DNA of 64,000 nucleotides from Symbiodinium natans (GCA_905221605.1 CAJNDS010002133.1:545365-609364); one strand, 5' to 3'; positions 40,381 through 49,492 are shown, counted from the stretch's first letter. The notes: generated from the sequence alone by a model not told the origin. Numbers and translations: made by a program.

Positions 40381-40503
40381 CTAGGTTCTGAGAGGATCCT
40401 AAATCCGAAACCCTAAACCCTAAACCCTAAACCCTAAACCCGAGATGAGTCGGGCTCGCCGACCGTCTCTAAACGTACTGGCTCGGGCGGCTCGGTTCCC
40501 TAC

Positions 40504-40572
40504 CTTCTTGTTACAGAAAGTCGGCCCCTTCAGACCTTGGAAAATGATATTGCTCGCAACCAGCACAAGCTC
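40504..40572 (-). CDS. exon candidate, 23 codons
   Basis: GGTGCAAG acceptor and AAGAAG|GTAGGG donor, no partial codons. Frame ELVLVASNIIFQGLKGPTFC then NKK, beta-strand-like. The plus strand is also open. Confidence 0.5.
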
Positions 40573-40762
40573 CTTGCACCCTTTTGGGGTTCTAGGGTTT
40601 TGGGGTTAAGGGTTTAGGGTTTTGGGGTTTCAGGGTTTTAGGGGTTTAGGGTTTAGGGCTTGAGGGTTTTAGGGCTCTAGGGTCTTAAGGTTTCAGGGCT
40701 TTAAACCCTAAACCCTAAACCCGGTTCTGGGCTTCGATGTGAAACGAGGTAGGAGCTCGCAC

Positions 40763-40836
40763 AGGCTGCGGTGGTGCTCTCGAGCGTTCTGAATTCGGAG
40801 GCTCCTGTGCACCCTGCGCCCCCTGCCCGGCGAAGG
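40763..40836 (-). CDS. exon candidate, Gln/Pro-rich
   Basis: CTTGAAG acceptor and CAGCCT|GTGCGA donor. Frame FAGQGAQGAQEPPNSERSRA. Downstream CTCCTACCTCGTTT is shared with 19.77 kb. Confidence 0.45.
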
Positions 40837-41029
40837 CTTCAAGGGTTTAGGGTTTAGGGTTAAGGTTTTAGGGTTTAGGGTTTAGGGTTTAAGGTTTAGG
40901 GTTTAGGGTTTAGGGCTTAGGGTTTAGGGCTTAGGGTTTAGGGTTCAGGGTTTAGGGTTCAGGGTTTAGGGCTTTAGGGCTTTAGTGCTTTAGGACTTTG
41001 GGGCTTTAGGACTCGGTGTGCACCAGGAC

Positions 41030-41097
41030 CCCAAGTCCCGAGAGCCGCGCAATGGACTGGACAGGCTCAGGCTCCAAAGGACTCCGGGCTTCATGGG
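41030..41097 (-). CDS. exon candidate, two open frames
   Basis: CTGTTTTCAAG acceptor and TTGGG|GTCCTG donor. Frames HEARSPLEPEPVQSIARLSG or PMKPGVLWSLSLSSPLRGSR. The sites are convincing, the frame is not fixed. Confidence 0.45.
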
Positions 41098-41109
41098 CTT
41101 GAAAACAGT

Positions 41110-41260
41110 TTAGGGTTTAGGGTATAGGGTTTTAGGGTTTAGGGTTTTAGGGTTTTAGGGTTTTAGGGTTTAGGGTTTTAGGGTTTTAGGTTTTACGGCT
41201 TTAGGGTTTGGGGTTTGGGGTTTAGGGTTTGGGGTTTGGGGTTTTAGGTTTAGGGCAGGG
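41110..41260 (+). repeat. TTTTAGGG/TTTAGGG/TTTGGGG mix
   Basis: Octamer variant with an extra T, with heptamers. Confidence 0.85.
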
Positions 41261-41406
41261 TCTTAAGGTTTTGGGGGTCTTAAGGTCTTAGGGGCTCGGA
41301 CTTTAAGGTCGTTCGGGTTTTAAGGTCTTACCGCTTTAAGTCTTTGTGGGAAATTTAACGTGTTAGGGTCCGGGCCTTGGGGCTTGGGGGATTGGAGATT
41401 TGGGCT

Positions 41407-41482
41407 CTCCTCCTCCTCCTCCTCCTCCTCCTCCTCCTCCTCCTCCTCCTCCTCCTCCTCCTCCTCCTCCTCCTCCTCCTCA
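41407..41482 (+). repeat. (CTC)n microsatellite
   Basis: About 25 copies. The minus frame through it reads poly-Glu (41320-41580). A repeat-encoded acidic tract cannot be excluded but is not supported. Confidence 0.95.
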
Positions 41483-41550
41483 TCCTCCCTCCTCTTGCTC
41501 CAGCTGCTCGCCCCTGACACCCCAAGCCCACAACTCTCACAACCCTCAAC

Positions 41551-41650
41551 CCTGAAAATCATCGCATCCTTTTCTCTCAAAGTTGGGCAGTTGCCCCCAG
41601 TCCATTGAGCAAGCGCACCGCGGGCCGGTATTAGTGGTACACATCATCCC
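41551..41650 (-). CDS. exon candidate, 33 codons
   Basis: Acceptor CCACGCCCCTCGGCGCAG. Donor after TTTCAG with the GT of GGTTGA. Frame GMMCTTNTGPRCACSMDWGQ then LPNFERKGCDDF. Cys-rich (4 Cys), GC3 mixed, no competing plus frame. Confidence 0.6.
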
Positions 41651-41913
41651 CTGCGCCGAGGGGCGTGGGTTGGGTTTTGGCGAGTCAAGGGATTTTTGAA
41701 GTTTCGGGGCTTGGGGTTCAGGGTTCAGGGTTTAGGGTTTAGGGTTTATTTAGGGTTTAGGGTTTACGGTTTAGTGTTGGGAGGGTGGGTGGGGCTGTGC
41801 AGGTGTCCGACTGTCTCTAACCAGCAACACCTGAGCTAAGGCACAAAGACCATTCATTGCGAGGAGCGAGGTGTAACACACAGCCTACAAACCCAAACCC
41901 TGAACCCTAAAAC

Positions 41914-41984
41914 CTCTTCCTAAGCTCTTCCCTGCCTGCCAAGCTTCGAAACCGGCGCTCCACGACGTGGTACCTTGCACAACG
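41914..41984 (-). CDS. exon candidate, basic helix
   Basis: GGGGTGAAG acceptor and AAGAG|GTTTTA donor. Frame RCARYHVVERRFRSLAGREE. The plus strand also has a pyrimidine tract and open frame. Confidence 0.45.
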
Positions 41985-42196
41985 CTTCACCCCGAACCCT
42001 AAACCCGTAACCCTTAAACCCCAAGCAACCACTAGAGAAGGGGGGGGTGCTTCTGAAAGAGGGTGGAGGGAGGAATTTCAGGAGGGGCCGTTTTAGGGTT
42101 GAGGGCTGAGGGTTTAGGGTTTAGGCCTTCGTGCCCCAAATGCCCTGAACCCTAAACACCTCGCCAGAAAAACGAGAAAAACTCCATCTAAAGAAC

Positions 42197-42255
42197 CTTA
42201 AACACGCGCGGCGGGAGCACCCGGTGAAAAGGAAGCCCGTGTAAGAGATGCGGAC
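42197..42255 (-). CDS. exon candidate, GT-AG
   Basis: GGAATGCCAG|GT acceptor and TTTAAG|GTTCTT donor. Frame VRISYTGFLFTGCSRRACL, GC3 high. Confidence 0.6.
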
Positions 42256-42639
42256 CTGGCATTCCAACCCAGTCTTGGGCTTAGGGTTTAGGGCTTAGGG
42301 TTTCGGGGTTTAGGGTTTACGGTTTTAGAGTTTAGGGGTTTAGGGTTTAGGGTTTAGGGTTTGGGGTTTGGGGTTTGGGGTTTAGGGTTAGGGTTTAGGG
42401 TTTAGGGTTACGCTTCAAGCATTCGGCAGCTGTGGGTTCAGGATTCAGGTTTGGGCTTCAGGGTTTAGGGTTGAGGGCTTGTGGCTTCAGGGTTAAGTCC
42501 CCCAGTAGTTGAGGAAACAAAAAAGCTTCACACCCCCAAACCCAGAGCTTAAGATTTGAGGGCTTTAAGGTTTCCAAGATCTGCGGGTTAAAGGGTTCAA
42601 GGATTTTGGGGTCTGGCCAAAACCCCACACCCCAAACCC

Positions 42640-42760
42640 TAAACCAAAACACCAAACCCTAAACCCTAAACCCCAAACCCTAAACCAAAAACTCTAAACC
42701 CTAAACCCCAAACCCTAAACCCCAAACCCTAAACCCCAAACCCAAAACCCCAACCCCACC
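42640..42760 (-). repeat. CCCTAAA/CCCCAAA mix
   Basis: Variant heptamers left of the exon candidate at 42760-42812. Confidence 0.85.
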
Positions 42761-42812
42761 CCTGGAAGGCCCAGGGTCCCGGGCCATGAGGTCGCGACCC
42801 AAAAGGCGAAGC
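42760..42812 (-). CDS. exon candidate, hydrophobic
   Basis: CCCTCGCCAG acceptor, GT donor in CAGGGGTGGG. Frame FAFWVATSWPGTLGLPG, membrane-like. Confidence 0.55.
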
Positions 42813-42937
42813 CTGGCGAGGGCGTTTAGGGTTTAGGGTTAGGGTTGAGCAGTTGTCCCAGGTTTCGGGTTTGGCGTCTAGGCATGGGGGTTCGGGGCCC
42901 GTGCAGGATTGAGGACGAAATAGGACGCAAGCCTGAC

Positions 42938-43013
42938 ATCAGGGCATGAGCCGGAAGAAAGAAGCGGAGGTGGCGGGTTCAGCATGGCAGCAGCGATTTC
43001 AACAGCCAACCTC
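42938..43013 (-). CDS. exon candidate
   Basis: CAGGTAG acceptor and CCTGAT|GTCAGG donor. Frame RLAVEIAAAMLNPPPPLLSS. The frame stays open beyond to about 42880 (RLASYFVLNPARAPN). Confidence 0.5.
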
Positions 43014-43270
43014 CTACCTGAACCCTAGACCCTGAACCCCGAACCCTCAACGAAGATGTTTGGGGATACAAGTTTTTGCTTGGGGAGCTGGGGCGCAACG
43101 GGGGAAACCCTAAACCCTAACGCTTCAGCCCCTCAACCCGCCGAACCCCAAAACCCGCGGTCTTGGGGCTCTGGGTTTGTTTGGGGTTTAGGGTTCAGGG
43201 TTAGGGTTTGGGGTTTGGGGTTTGGGGTTTGGGGTTTAGGGCTTAGGTTTAGGGTAGGAAGCTCTTAAAC

Positions 43271-43312
43271 CCCAAGCCCATCGCTCGCGGCCTGCCGGGC
43301 GCGCAGTAGTTC
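43271..43312 (-). CDS. exon candidate, 14 codons
   Basis: CATTTCGAG acceptor, frame ELLRARQAASDGLG, donor GG|GTTTAA from the repeat side. Confidence 0.4.
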
Positions 43313-43524
43313 CTCGAAATGTTGGGGCACTTAGGGTTCAAGGTTTAAGGGCTTTAAGGCTGGTTTAGGGTTTAGGGTTTAAAGCTTAGGGTTCAGGGTT
43401 TAAGCTCACGGTCGTTGAAAGAAGAGGGTCCCTAAACCCTAAACCCTCAATCTTGGCGGACCTCTCACAACGCCTGCACGGAACACATTGCATATTAGAA
43501 CTCTAGTGTTTCGGGGCTTTCTTG

Positions 43525-43605
43525 GCTTATATACCCCTATATATGACATATACCCTATATACCCTATATACACCCTATATATCACATATACGATATGCGC
43601 TATCT
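43525..43605. repeat. TATA-rich microsatellite
   Basis: CCCTATATA repeats. Confidence 0.85.
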
Positions 43606-43657
43606 ACCAATTCGGGTTCAGGGTGTAAGGGGGGGTGGGGCGTTTGGGCTTTGGGCT

Positions 43658-43706
43658 CAGTCTTTGCTTTGACTGCCGAGGCCGGCACCCAATCAGGAAG
43701 GTTGCG
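43658..43706 (-). CDS. exon candidate
   Basis: CGCTGTTGCCTGGCAG acceptor. Frame LRNLPDWVPASAVKAKT. Donor unclear. Confidence 0.4.
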
Positions 43707-43964
43707 TAAGCCTGCCAGGCAACAGCGAAACCCTAAACTCTAAACAATAAACCCCAAAATGTTACCCCTGAACCCTAAATCCTAAACCCTAAACCCTAAA
43801 CCCCAAACCCCTGAACCCTAAATCCTAAACCCTAAACTCTAAACCCGAAACCCTAAACCCTCAACTCCAAACCGCCAACCCGTAAACTCTACTCTACGCC
43901 TTCAAGCCCCAACCCCGGGCGGCAGCGCGGAGTTCCCTCCGGATTTGTGGACTTGGGGTTGTCA

Positions 43965-44090
43965 GAGGGAACCTTATATGGGGGTTTCCGAAATTAAGGG
44001 CACCTTATTGGGGTCCTTATTGCAAAGGAATCCTACTATTTGGGGGAATTAAGGGCCAAGTATTTTCGTGTACCCCAAATATGAACCCTG
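43965..44090. repeat. dispersed element copy
   Basis: GGGGGTTTCCGAAATTAAGG, CACCTTATTGGGGTCCTTAT, ACTATTTGGGG and TTTTCGTG in order. The reverse complement matches the copy at 13540-13605. Confidence 0.7.
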
Positions 44091-44394
44091 ATCCATATCC
44101 CTGTATACTCTACATACCAGATTTAGCCACGCCCTAAATAACCTAGGTGTTACGGTTTAGGTGTTTACAGGTTGGGGGTTTGAGGGTTTAACGGGCTACG
44201 GGGGTTAGGTTTGAGGGAGGGAAGGGCTTTGAGGGGCTTAAGGAGGGTTAGGCTTTAGAGTTGTGGCCCGAACAAGTCCAAAACCCGAAAACCCTGAACC
44301 CCCAAAATCTGAGACCGGAAAGAACAACACCAGAACCCCAAACCCCTTCCACTCTAAAACGCAACACCCTAGAACTCAAAAAAAAAAACACTAC

Positions 44395-44499
44395 AGCCCC
44401 CAACGCTCCCATGCTTCGAGCCTGGAGACGCTCCAGCTGCGTCATGCGAGCAAGTTCTGGCCTGAAGAAGAGGTGGGATGAGAAGCGCTTCTGGTAGGA
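44395..44499 (-). CDS. exon candidate, 35 codons
   Basis: GACCCCCAAG acceptor and GGGGCT|GTAGTG donor. Frame SYQKRFSSHLFFRPELARMT then QLERLQARSMGALGA, no partial codons, GC3 about 90%. The plus strand is open as well, with lower bias. Confidence 0.6.
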
Positions 44500-44589
44500 C
44501 TTGGGGGTCTTCGGGTAGCTTCATGGTCCCTTATTATGGCCCCTTTTATCCCAAACCCTAAAACCCTAAACCCTAATTTTGCCCTGTAC

Positions 44590-44628
44590 AAATTGTGAAT
44601 TTAGAAGAAATTGCGGAGCTTCCGGGCC
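44590..44628 (-). CDS. exon candidate, 13 codons
   Basis: GGGCCGACCAG acceptor and CAATTT|GTACAG donor. Frame GPEAPQFLLNSQF. Confidence 0.4.
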
Positions 44629-44689
44629 CTGGTCGGCCCATGTTGCAAAGAAACCCTACTCCTCAAAGGGAGTAAGTGGGGTTTAGGGT

Positions 44690-44795
44690 TTAGGGTTTGG
44701 GGTTTAGGGTTTAGGGTTTGGGGTTTGGGGTTTGGGGTTTGGGGTTTGGGGTTTGGGGTTTGGGGTTTGGGGTTTGGGGTTTGGGGTTTAGGGTG
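44690..44795 (+). repeat. (TTTGGGG)n block
   Basis: About 12 copies after TTTAGGG. Confidence 0.9.
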
Positions 44796-44806
44796 AGGAT
44801 CGTATC

Positions 44807-44912
44807 CCTAAGGTTGTACCCCTGAAGGGTTCACTCAATATACTCCGAGTATGGCCCTTTCATTCCTCTAAAGAGGATCTTGGGTCCCTAAACCCAAGGG
44901 TACAAGCTTAGG
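44807..44912. mobile_element. possible foldback element, 15-bp inverted ends
   Basis: CCTAAGGTTGTACCC (44807-44821) and GGGTACAAGCTTAGG (44898-44912) are inverted with one mismatch. Interior 76 bp non-telomeric. No clear target-site duplication. Confidence 0.5.
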
Positions 44913-45149
44913 GGTCCGAGGAAGAACCCCATGAAAACCTCAAAACCCTAAACTCTGAACCCAAAGCTCTGGTTCATTGTTTAGGGTTCAGGGTTAAGGG
45001 CGTAGGGCTTAGGGTTTAGCAGTTAGAATTTAGGGTTTAGGGTTTAGGGTTAAGGGCTTAGGGCTTAGGGCTTAGGGCTTAGGGATTAGGCTTTAGCCCT
45101 CAAGTACCCCATAAGCCTGAACCCTCGACCTCAAACCCCTGAGAAGGGG

Positions 45150-45340
45150 CGACGACAACTACTATTTGCTCAAGACCCCCCCACCCCCAAAAAAAAAAAA
45201 AAAAACAGCAATCATCCCTATATTGCCCTTATAAGGAAAGGTTCGTTTTATTCTAAACCCCAAACCCTAAACCCCGAACCCTGGACCCTGAACCCTAAAA
45301 CCCAAAAACCCTGGTTCTTAAGCGAATAGTAGATACGGGA
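45150..45340. mobile_element. dispersed T/G-tract element, inverted copy
   Basis: The reverse complement gives T17-GGGGG-TCTTGAGCAAATAGTAGTTG, related to 6725-6765 and 34820-34860. A second piece, TTCTTAAGCGAATAGTAGAT, lies at 45316, suggesting two ends of one element of about 170 bp. Confidence 0.5.
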
Positions 45341-45351
45341 GGGGGGGGATT

Positions 45352-45407
45352 TCTGGGAGTCCGGCGAACAGCATGCCCAGGAGAAGACGTGGTTGAAGGG
45401 CATCGAC
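45352..45407 (-). CDS. exon candidate, hydrophobic
   Basis: GCCGAGAG|GT acceptor. Frame VDALQPRLLLGMLFAGLP. Other minus frames and one plus frame are also open. Donor not fixed. Confidence 0.4.
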
Positions 45408-45659
45408 CTCTCGGCTCTTCACCATGCTTAGGGTCGTTTAGGGTTTAGGGTCTAGGGTTTCTTGTTTAGGGTTTAGGGCTTAGGAATCATAGGGTTTAGG
45501 GTTTAGGGTCTAAGGTTTGAGTTTAGGGTTTAGGGTTTAGGGGCGGGCTGAGAGGGTTACCCTACACCCTGAACATAAACCCTAAACCCTAAACCCTAAA
45601 TCCTAAAGCCTCAACCCTAAACCCTAAACCCTAACCCTAAACGGCTTTAGCATCAGTTC

Positions 45660-45790
45660 GAGAGTCAGGGTGTCTAGGGCTTATGGGGCTTCGCACTGCG
45701 GGGATTTTCAATGGCGGATGTCCGGAATGGAATCTCAGAGGGATTCAGCCGTGCAGAGCCAAGAATGCGTTGGGATGTCGGGCAAAGGCC
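45660..45790. CDS. island with weak frames
   Basis: Plus ATG frame MADVRNGISEGFSRAEPRMR to TAG. Minus RPLPDIPTHSWLCTAESL to TGA. Neither has a strong splice context. Confidence 0.25.
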
Positions 45791-45894
45791 TCTTTAGGGT
45801 TCAGGTTTCCCTAAACCCTAAAGTCAGGCTTCCCTAAACCCTAAACCTAAACCCTAAACCCTAAACCCTAAACCCTAAACCCTAAACCCTAAAC

Positions 45895-45967
45895 CCCTGC
45901 ATGTGTTTTCGGTCTTCCGGCTTTCTCCTTCAAGGGGTTAGGCAAGAATGCCCAACACTTCCCCATG
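45895..45967 (-). CDS. exon candidate
   Basis: ACTCCGTAG acceptor. Frame MGKCWAFLPNPLKEKAGRPK. Donor GGG|GTTTAG from the heptamer array. The plus strand has a pyrimidine-rich CTTTCTCCTTCAAG acceptor and open frame. Confidence 0.4.
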
Positions 45968-46019
45968 CTACGGAGTCCCCCTAGAGTTCCCTTAAGGCTC
46001 CCTTCAGGCTTAAACGTCA

Positions 46020-46118
46020 ATTTAGGGTTTAGGGTTTAGGGTTTAGGGTTTAGGGTTTAGGGTTTAGGGTTTAGGGTTTAGGGTTTAGGGTTTAGGGTTT
46101 AGGGTTTAGGGTTAGGGT
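46020..46118 (+). repeat. TTTAGGG array
   Basis: About 14 copies. A similar array lies at 46255-46340 on the other side of the next island, so that island is flanked by the same orientation. Confidence 0.9.
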
Positions 46119-46165
46119 TTGAATCCTCAGAATCTCAAAGCCCAAGCCCTTGGCTTGAGAATCAC

Positions 46166-46234
46166 CCGCCGAGCTCCGCGCAGCATCGAGGACAGCATGG
46201 ACGCGCTAAAGTCCTCCGCGGCCCAGCTTCCGGG
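46166..46234 (-). CDS. exon candidate, 23 codons
   Basis: CTAAACTGCAAG acceptor with a branch-like CTAAAC and CGG|GTGATT donor. Frame PGSWAAEDFSASMLSSMLRG. The plus strand is equally open (RSIEDSMDALKSSAAQLPGL). Confidence 0.45.
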
Positions 46235-46464
46235 CTTGCAGTTTAGGGTCTCAGGGGTTTAGGGTTTAGGGTTTAGGGTTTAGGGTTTAGGGTTTAGGGT
46301 TTAGGGTTTAGGGTTTAGGGTTTAGGGTTTAGGGTTCAGGCTTTAGGGTCTAGGGGACTTAAGGTTGGGGGTTTAGTGTCTGGGGTTGTTTAGGGTTTGC
46401 CCTACATCTCCTCCCATGCCCGAGAGCCTCAGAGTTAGGCGTTCGTCCATGCTCTATTGGGTCG

Positions 46465-46615
46465 CAGTCCTCAAGATTAGGGCCCCTCTTGGAGTACCCC
46501 AAAATATTAGGGGCCGCCTCAAAATCGCGACCCCACAAGGGACGATAATTTCGAGAAGTGCCCCACGTGGGGTACATGATCGTACATAGAGGGTACCCCC
46601 TTATTGCAGGAGAAC
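46465..46615. repeat. dispersed element copy
   Basis: CCTCTTGGAGTACCCCAAAA, TTTCGAGAAGTGCCCC and CATAGAGGGTACCCCCTTAT blocks. TACCCC pairs with GGGTAC across the element. Confidence 0.6.
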
Positions 46616-46661
46616 CTTAAACCCCAAACCCCAAACCGCCCCCCCCCACCCACCCCCCCAC

Positions 46662-46783
46662 CCCCCGTTTGCGGGGTCCGAGAGGATGGCTTTGCTCTCA
46701 GGGTAGCTGTTGATGTGCGGGATGTGCCTCACCACCTGCCAGTGGAGAGCTTTGGGGTGAAGAAGGGTGCGGATCAGAGGGTG
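46662..46783 (-). CDS. exon candidate, about 40 codons, strong
   Basis: AACCCCTATAG acceptor. Frame HPLIRTLLHPKALHWQVVRH continuing IPHINSYPESKAILSDPANG, GC3 about 90%. Donor at a GT in the following G-rich stretch. Highly protein-like over 40 codons. A 61-codon plus frame overlaps but has weaker bias. Confidence 0.65.
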
Positions 46784-46823
46784 CTATAGGGGTTTTAGAG
46801 GGGTTTAGGGGTTTTGGAGGGGC

Positions 46824-46897
46824 CTAGGGCTAGAGCGGTTCAGAGTGTGCAGGGGCCATTCACAGGGTATGCAGTATGCTTGTTTTGGGCACAGGAC
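46824..46897 (-). CDS. exon candidate
   Basis: CTACCTCAAG|GT acceptor and CCTAG|GCCCC GC-type donor. Frame VLCPKQAYCIPCEWPLHTLN, three cysteines. Confidence 0.5.
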
Positions 46898-47317
46898 CTT
46901 GAGGTAGTTTACCCTTAAACCCTCAACCCTAAAGCCCTCAACACTGAACTCCATGCATCAAGGTTGCGGGTTTCGGGACGGCTCACTTGTTTGAACTCGT
47001 ACTCCCTTAGGCTGGGTACCCTGAAATGGGCTCTCAGGCTCGCTTCACAGACTGTACTACGGATACGGCCCCTTAGTCCCAAACGGGCTCTGTTAGAGTC
47101 GGGTTTAGTGCTTCGGGTTGCGGAGCTTTGAGAACCTATCGACAGAATTTAGGGGTTAGGCTTCGTAGGCTTGCAGTGCAGTGTTTGGGGTGTAGGACTT
47201 AGGATTTGGGTTTTGGATTTGGGCTTTTGTTAAATTCAGAAAAACTTATGAGCCCCCACATCAGACATTCCCTGTCCGCTCCGAACCCTACACCCTGGGG
47301 CCGCGGTTCTAATGAAC

Positions 47318-47359
47318 TGCTGTGTCCGGCGCAGACACCCAAGCTCTAAAGCCCGAAGC
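47318..47359 (-). CDS. exon candidate
   Basis: ACGGCTTCTCGAG acceptor and ACAGCA|GTTCAT donor. Frame ASGFRAWVSAPDTA. Confidence 0.4.
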
Positions 47360-47509
47360 CTCGAGAAGCCGTGCGCGCGATGATTTGGGGGGCAGGGTTA
47401 TGCCTGAACCATGAGCCCTCAACCCTCAACCCTCAACCCTAGACCCTAAACCCTAGCCCTAAACATCCCTAAACCTTAAACACCAAACCTTAGTCCCAAA
47501 ACACCTTAC

Positions 47510-47553
47510 CCTCGTCTCCCCGGCCTTCTCCGTGTAGGGAGAGAACAGCCTGG
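47510..47553 (-). CDS. exon candidate, consensus donor
   Basis: CTTTCCGAG acceptor and ACGAGG|GTAAGG donor. Frame RLFSPYTEKAGETR, GC3 about 95%. Confidence 0.55.
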
Positions 47554-47680
47554 CTCGGAAAGCGTAAACCCTAACTCCTAAACCCCAAACCCCAAACCCC
47601 AAACCCAAAACCCGAAACCCTAAACCTTAGGGTAGAGGGCTCTGGGGCTTGGGTCACGCCAGGACCGAACTCCGTGGAAC

Positions 47681-47737
47681 CCCCACGGTCCCAACAGCGA
47701 TCCCCGCATCCCGGAACAGGCGTCGGCTGAGCAAGCC
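47681..47737 (-). CDS. exon candidate
   Basis: CCCTAAAATCAG acceptor with a branch-like CTAAAA and GTGGGG|GTTCCA donor. Frame LLSRRLFRDAGIAVGTVG. GC3 high. Confidence 0.5.
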
Positions 47738-48013
47738 CTGATTTTAGGGCTTACGGGTGTAGGGCTACATCCTTAAGCGCTGAGCCCCAAAGTTTCTCGA
47801 GTTCGGGCAGGATTTAATGATTCGTGTTTGGGAGACAGCCCCGAACTTACCGCTCGTTCATAGCGAATCCCGGAATAGTCACGGTGATTTAGGTAGGGTT
47901 TAGGGTTGAGGGTTTCGGGGATAGGGCTCAGGGTTCGGGATTTGGGGTTTGGGGTTTAGGGTTTTGGGGCTTAGGTTTGGGGTTGGAATTGTTCATCTTT
48001 TCCCATTCCTTAC

Positions 48014-48084
48014 TTCCAGAGGAAGCAACAGGAGTTGAGACCCAGGCCCGAAAATCCCCCATTGCCCAACAGATCCGTCAATCC
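48014..48084 (-). CDS. exon candidate, consensus donor
   Basis: AGGCTTAAG acceptor and CTGGAA|GTAAGG donor. Frame IDGSVGQWGIFGPGSQLLLL then PLE. On the plus strand CCCATTCCTTACTTCCAG precedes an equally open frame (GVETQARKSPIAQQIRQSLK). Confidence 0.45.
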
Positions 48085-48460
48085 CTTAAGCCTCTATGGC
48101 ATTCTACTCATTCCGTCACTTCCTAGAAAGCCAGACCCTAAATCCCCCTATGACCCCAAAGAGTCCCTAACCTTTACTTCTAGGTCAGACCTCAATCCTG
48201 GACCCAAAACCTCAAACGCGTTTCCTTCCACAAACAAAAAACGAACGTCCAGACTCGGAACCACCCCACAAGAGAAAGCAACAGAGAATCCTGGGGTTCA
48301 GGGTTCAGGTTTTAAGGTTGAGGGTTGCGGGTTTCGGGTTCAGGATGTGGGGCTTAGGGATTTCGGGCTCGGGTTTGGGGCATCGGTTTTCAAGATTCAA
48401 GGAGCCTAATACCCATCATCGCCATCGCGTTGCGCCAGATGTGGAACGTGAGGCCGGGAC

Positions 48461-48526
48461 CTCAATAGGACTTTCTTGCCGCTGCCGGCTGTCGAGTTTG
48501 GGGCTCAGGGCGCAATATCCAAAGCC
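48461..48526 (-). CDS. exon candidate
   Basis: GCTGATGAG acceptor and ATTGAG|GTCCCG donor. Frame FGYCALSPKLDSRQRQESPI. Confidence 0.4.
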
Positions 48527-48561
48527 CTCATCAGCGCAAGAACACAATGGCACAATAAACA

Positions 48562-48668
48562 CAATCATCACGATCATCACCATCACCAACACCGTCACCA
48601 GCATCATCCTCAGCGCCATCGTCATCGCCATCACCGTCGGCATAATCATCACTATCAACATCAACACG
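48562..48668. repeat. (ATC)n trinucleotide region
   Basis: Degenerate ATC/CAC repeats. The plus frame is His-rich and the minus frame Met/Val-rich, both by-products. Confidence 0.9.
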
Positions 48669-49019
48669 AGACCCTGAATGCTGAACCTAAACCCGAAGCC
48701 GCATGTCAAACACCAACTCTCCCAACCAAAGCCGCTAGACTCAGAGGCTTGGGTTTGCACCGGTGCTTCGGTTTCAGGGTGGGTTTGAGGTTTTTGTCTA
48801 AAGGTAGCAACCGGGTAGTAGTTGCATGGTCCCTTAATACCGGACCTTAACAGGGTACTCCTTATATGCCCCTTATATACCCTAGACAAACTATGAGCCA
48901 ATACATCAGAACCCATTTTCAGGCAGCTGGGGGCCCTGGGAGTTTAAGGGGGGTTACTTGTTTTCGAGGATTGCGGGCCCAGGGCTCAGGACTGAGGCGC
49001 CGGCCAATAGCATACGAAT

Positions 49020-49190
49020 GTGCATACATACGTAGGTAGGTACGTACGTAGGCAGGTACGTACGTACGTGCATGCATGCGTGCTTGCAATATACATATAC
49101 ATACCCATGTATATATATATATATAGCATAAACAGCTATGTATTTGGAGCTAGTTGTTTACTGCGTGTGTGTGTATATATATATATATAA
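49020..49190. repeat. (TACG)n, (TA)n, (GT)n microsatellites
   Basis: Simple repeats only, no gene seen from 48940 to 49195. Confidence 0.9.
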
Positions 49191-49200
49191 AGATAGCTAC

Positions 49201-49257
49201 TTGCGTGACCAGATTTTTGGCGGTGGTTCAGCTTCCCGTATGAAAGCCTCAATTCGT
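49201..49257 (-). CDS. exon candidate
   Basis: GGTCCGAAG acceptor and CGCAA|GTAGCT donor. Frame RIEAFIREAEPPPKIWSR, helical then Pro-rich. Confidence 0.5.
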
Positions 49258-49279
49258 CTTCGGACCCGGAGTCGCACAA

Positions 49280-49408
49280 CCCTAAACCCTAAACCCTAAA
49301 CCCTAAACCCTAAACCCCAAACCCTAAACCCTAAACCCTAAACCCTAAACCCCAAACCCTAAACCCTAAACCCTAAACCCCAAACCCTAAACCCTCAACC
49401 CCAAACCG
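49280..49408 (-). repeat. CCCTAAA/CCCCAAA array
   Basis: Regular interspersion of CCCCAAA about every fifth copy suggests a 35-bp higher-order unit. Confidence 0.85.
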
Positions 49409-49492
49409 GTCACCGGGGCCCCCGGCCACTGGGCCGGGTCATGGGCGTCAGCTCAATGTGCTCATGCGCTGGCCTCCGCAGGCATTGGGAGC
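49407..49492. CDS. exon candidate, strand undecided
   Basis: Minus: CTCCTGAAG acceptor and SQCLRRPAHEHIELTPMTRP. Plus: GGCGTCAG acceptor and LNVLMRWPPQALGAS. Both show high GC3. Confidence 0.4.

Noticed and set aside
41320-41580. Poly-Glu protein on the minus strand
   Set aside because: Encoded by a (CTC)n microsatellite. Flanking codons are not convincing.
48416-48916. 166-codon minus frame with Met/Val/Ile run
   Set aside because: Driven by (ATC)n repeats. Only the 48461-48526 part is retained as a weak exon candidate.
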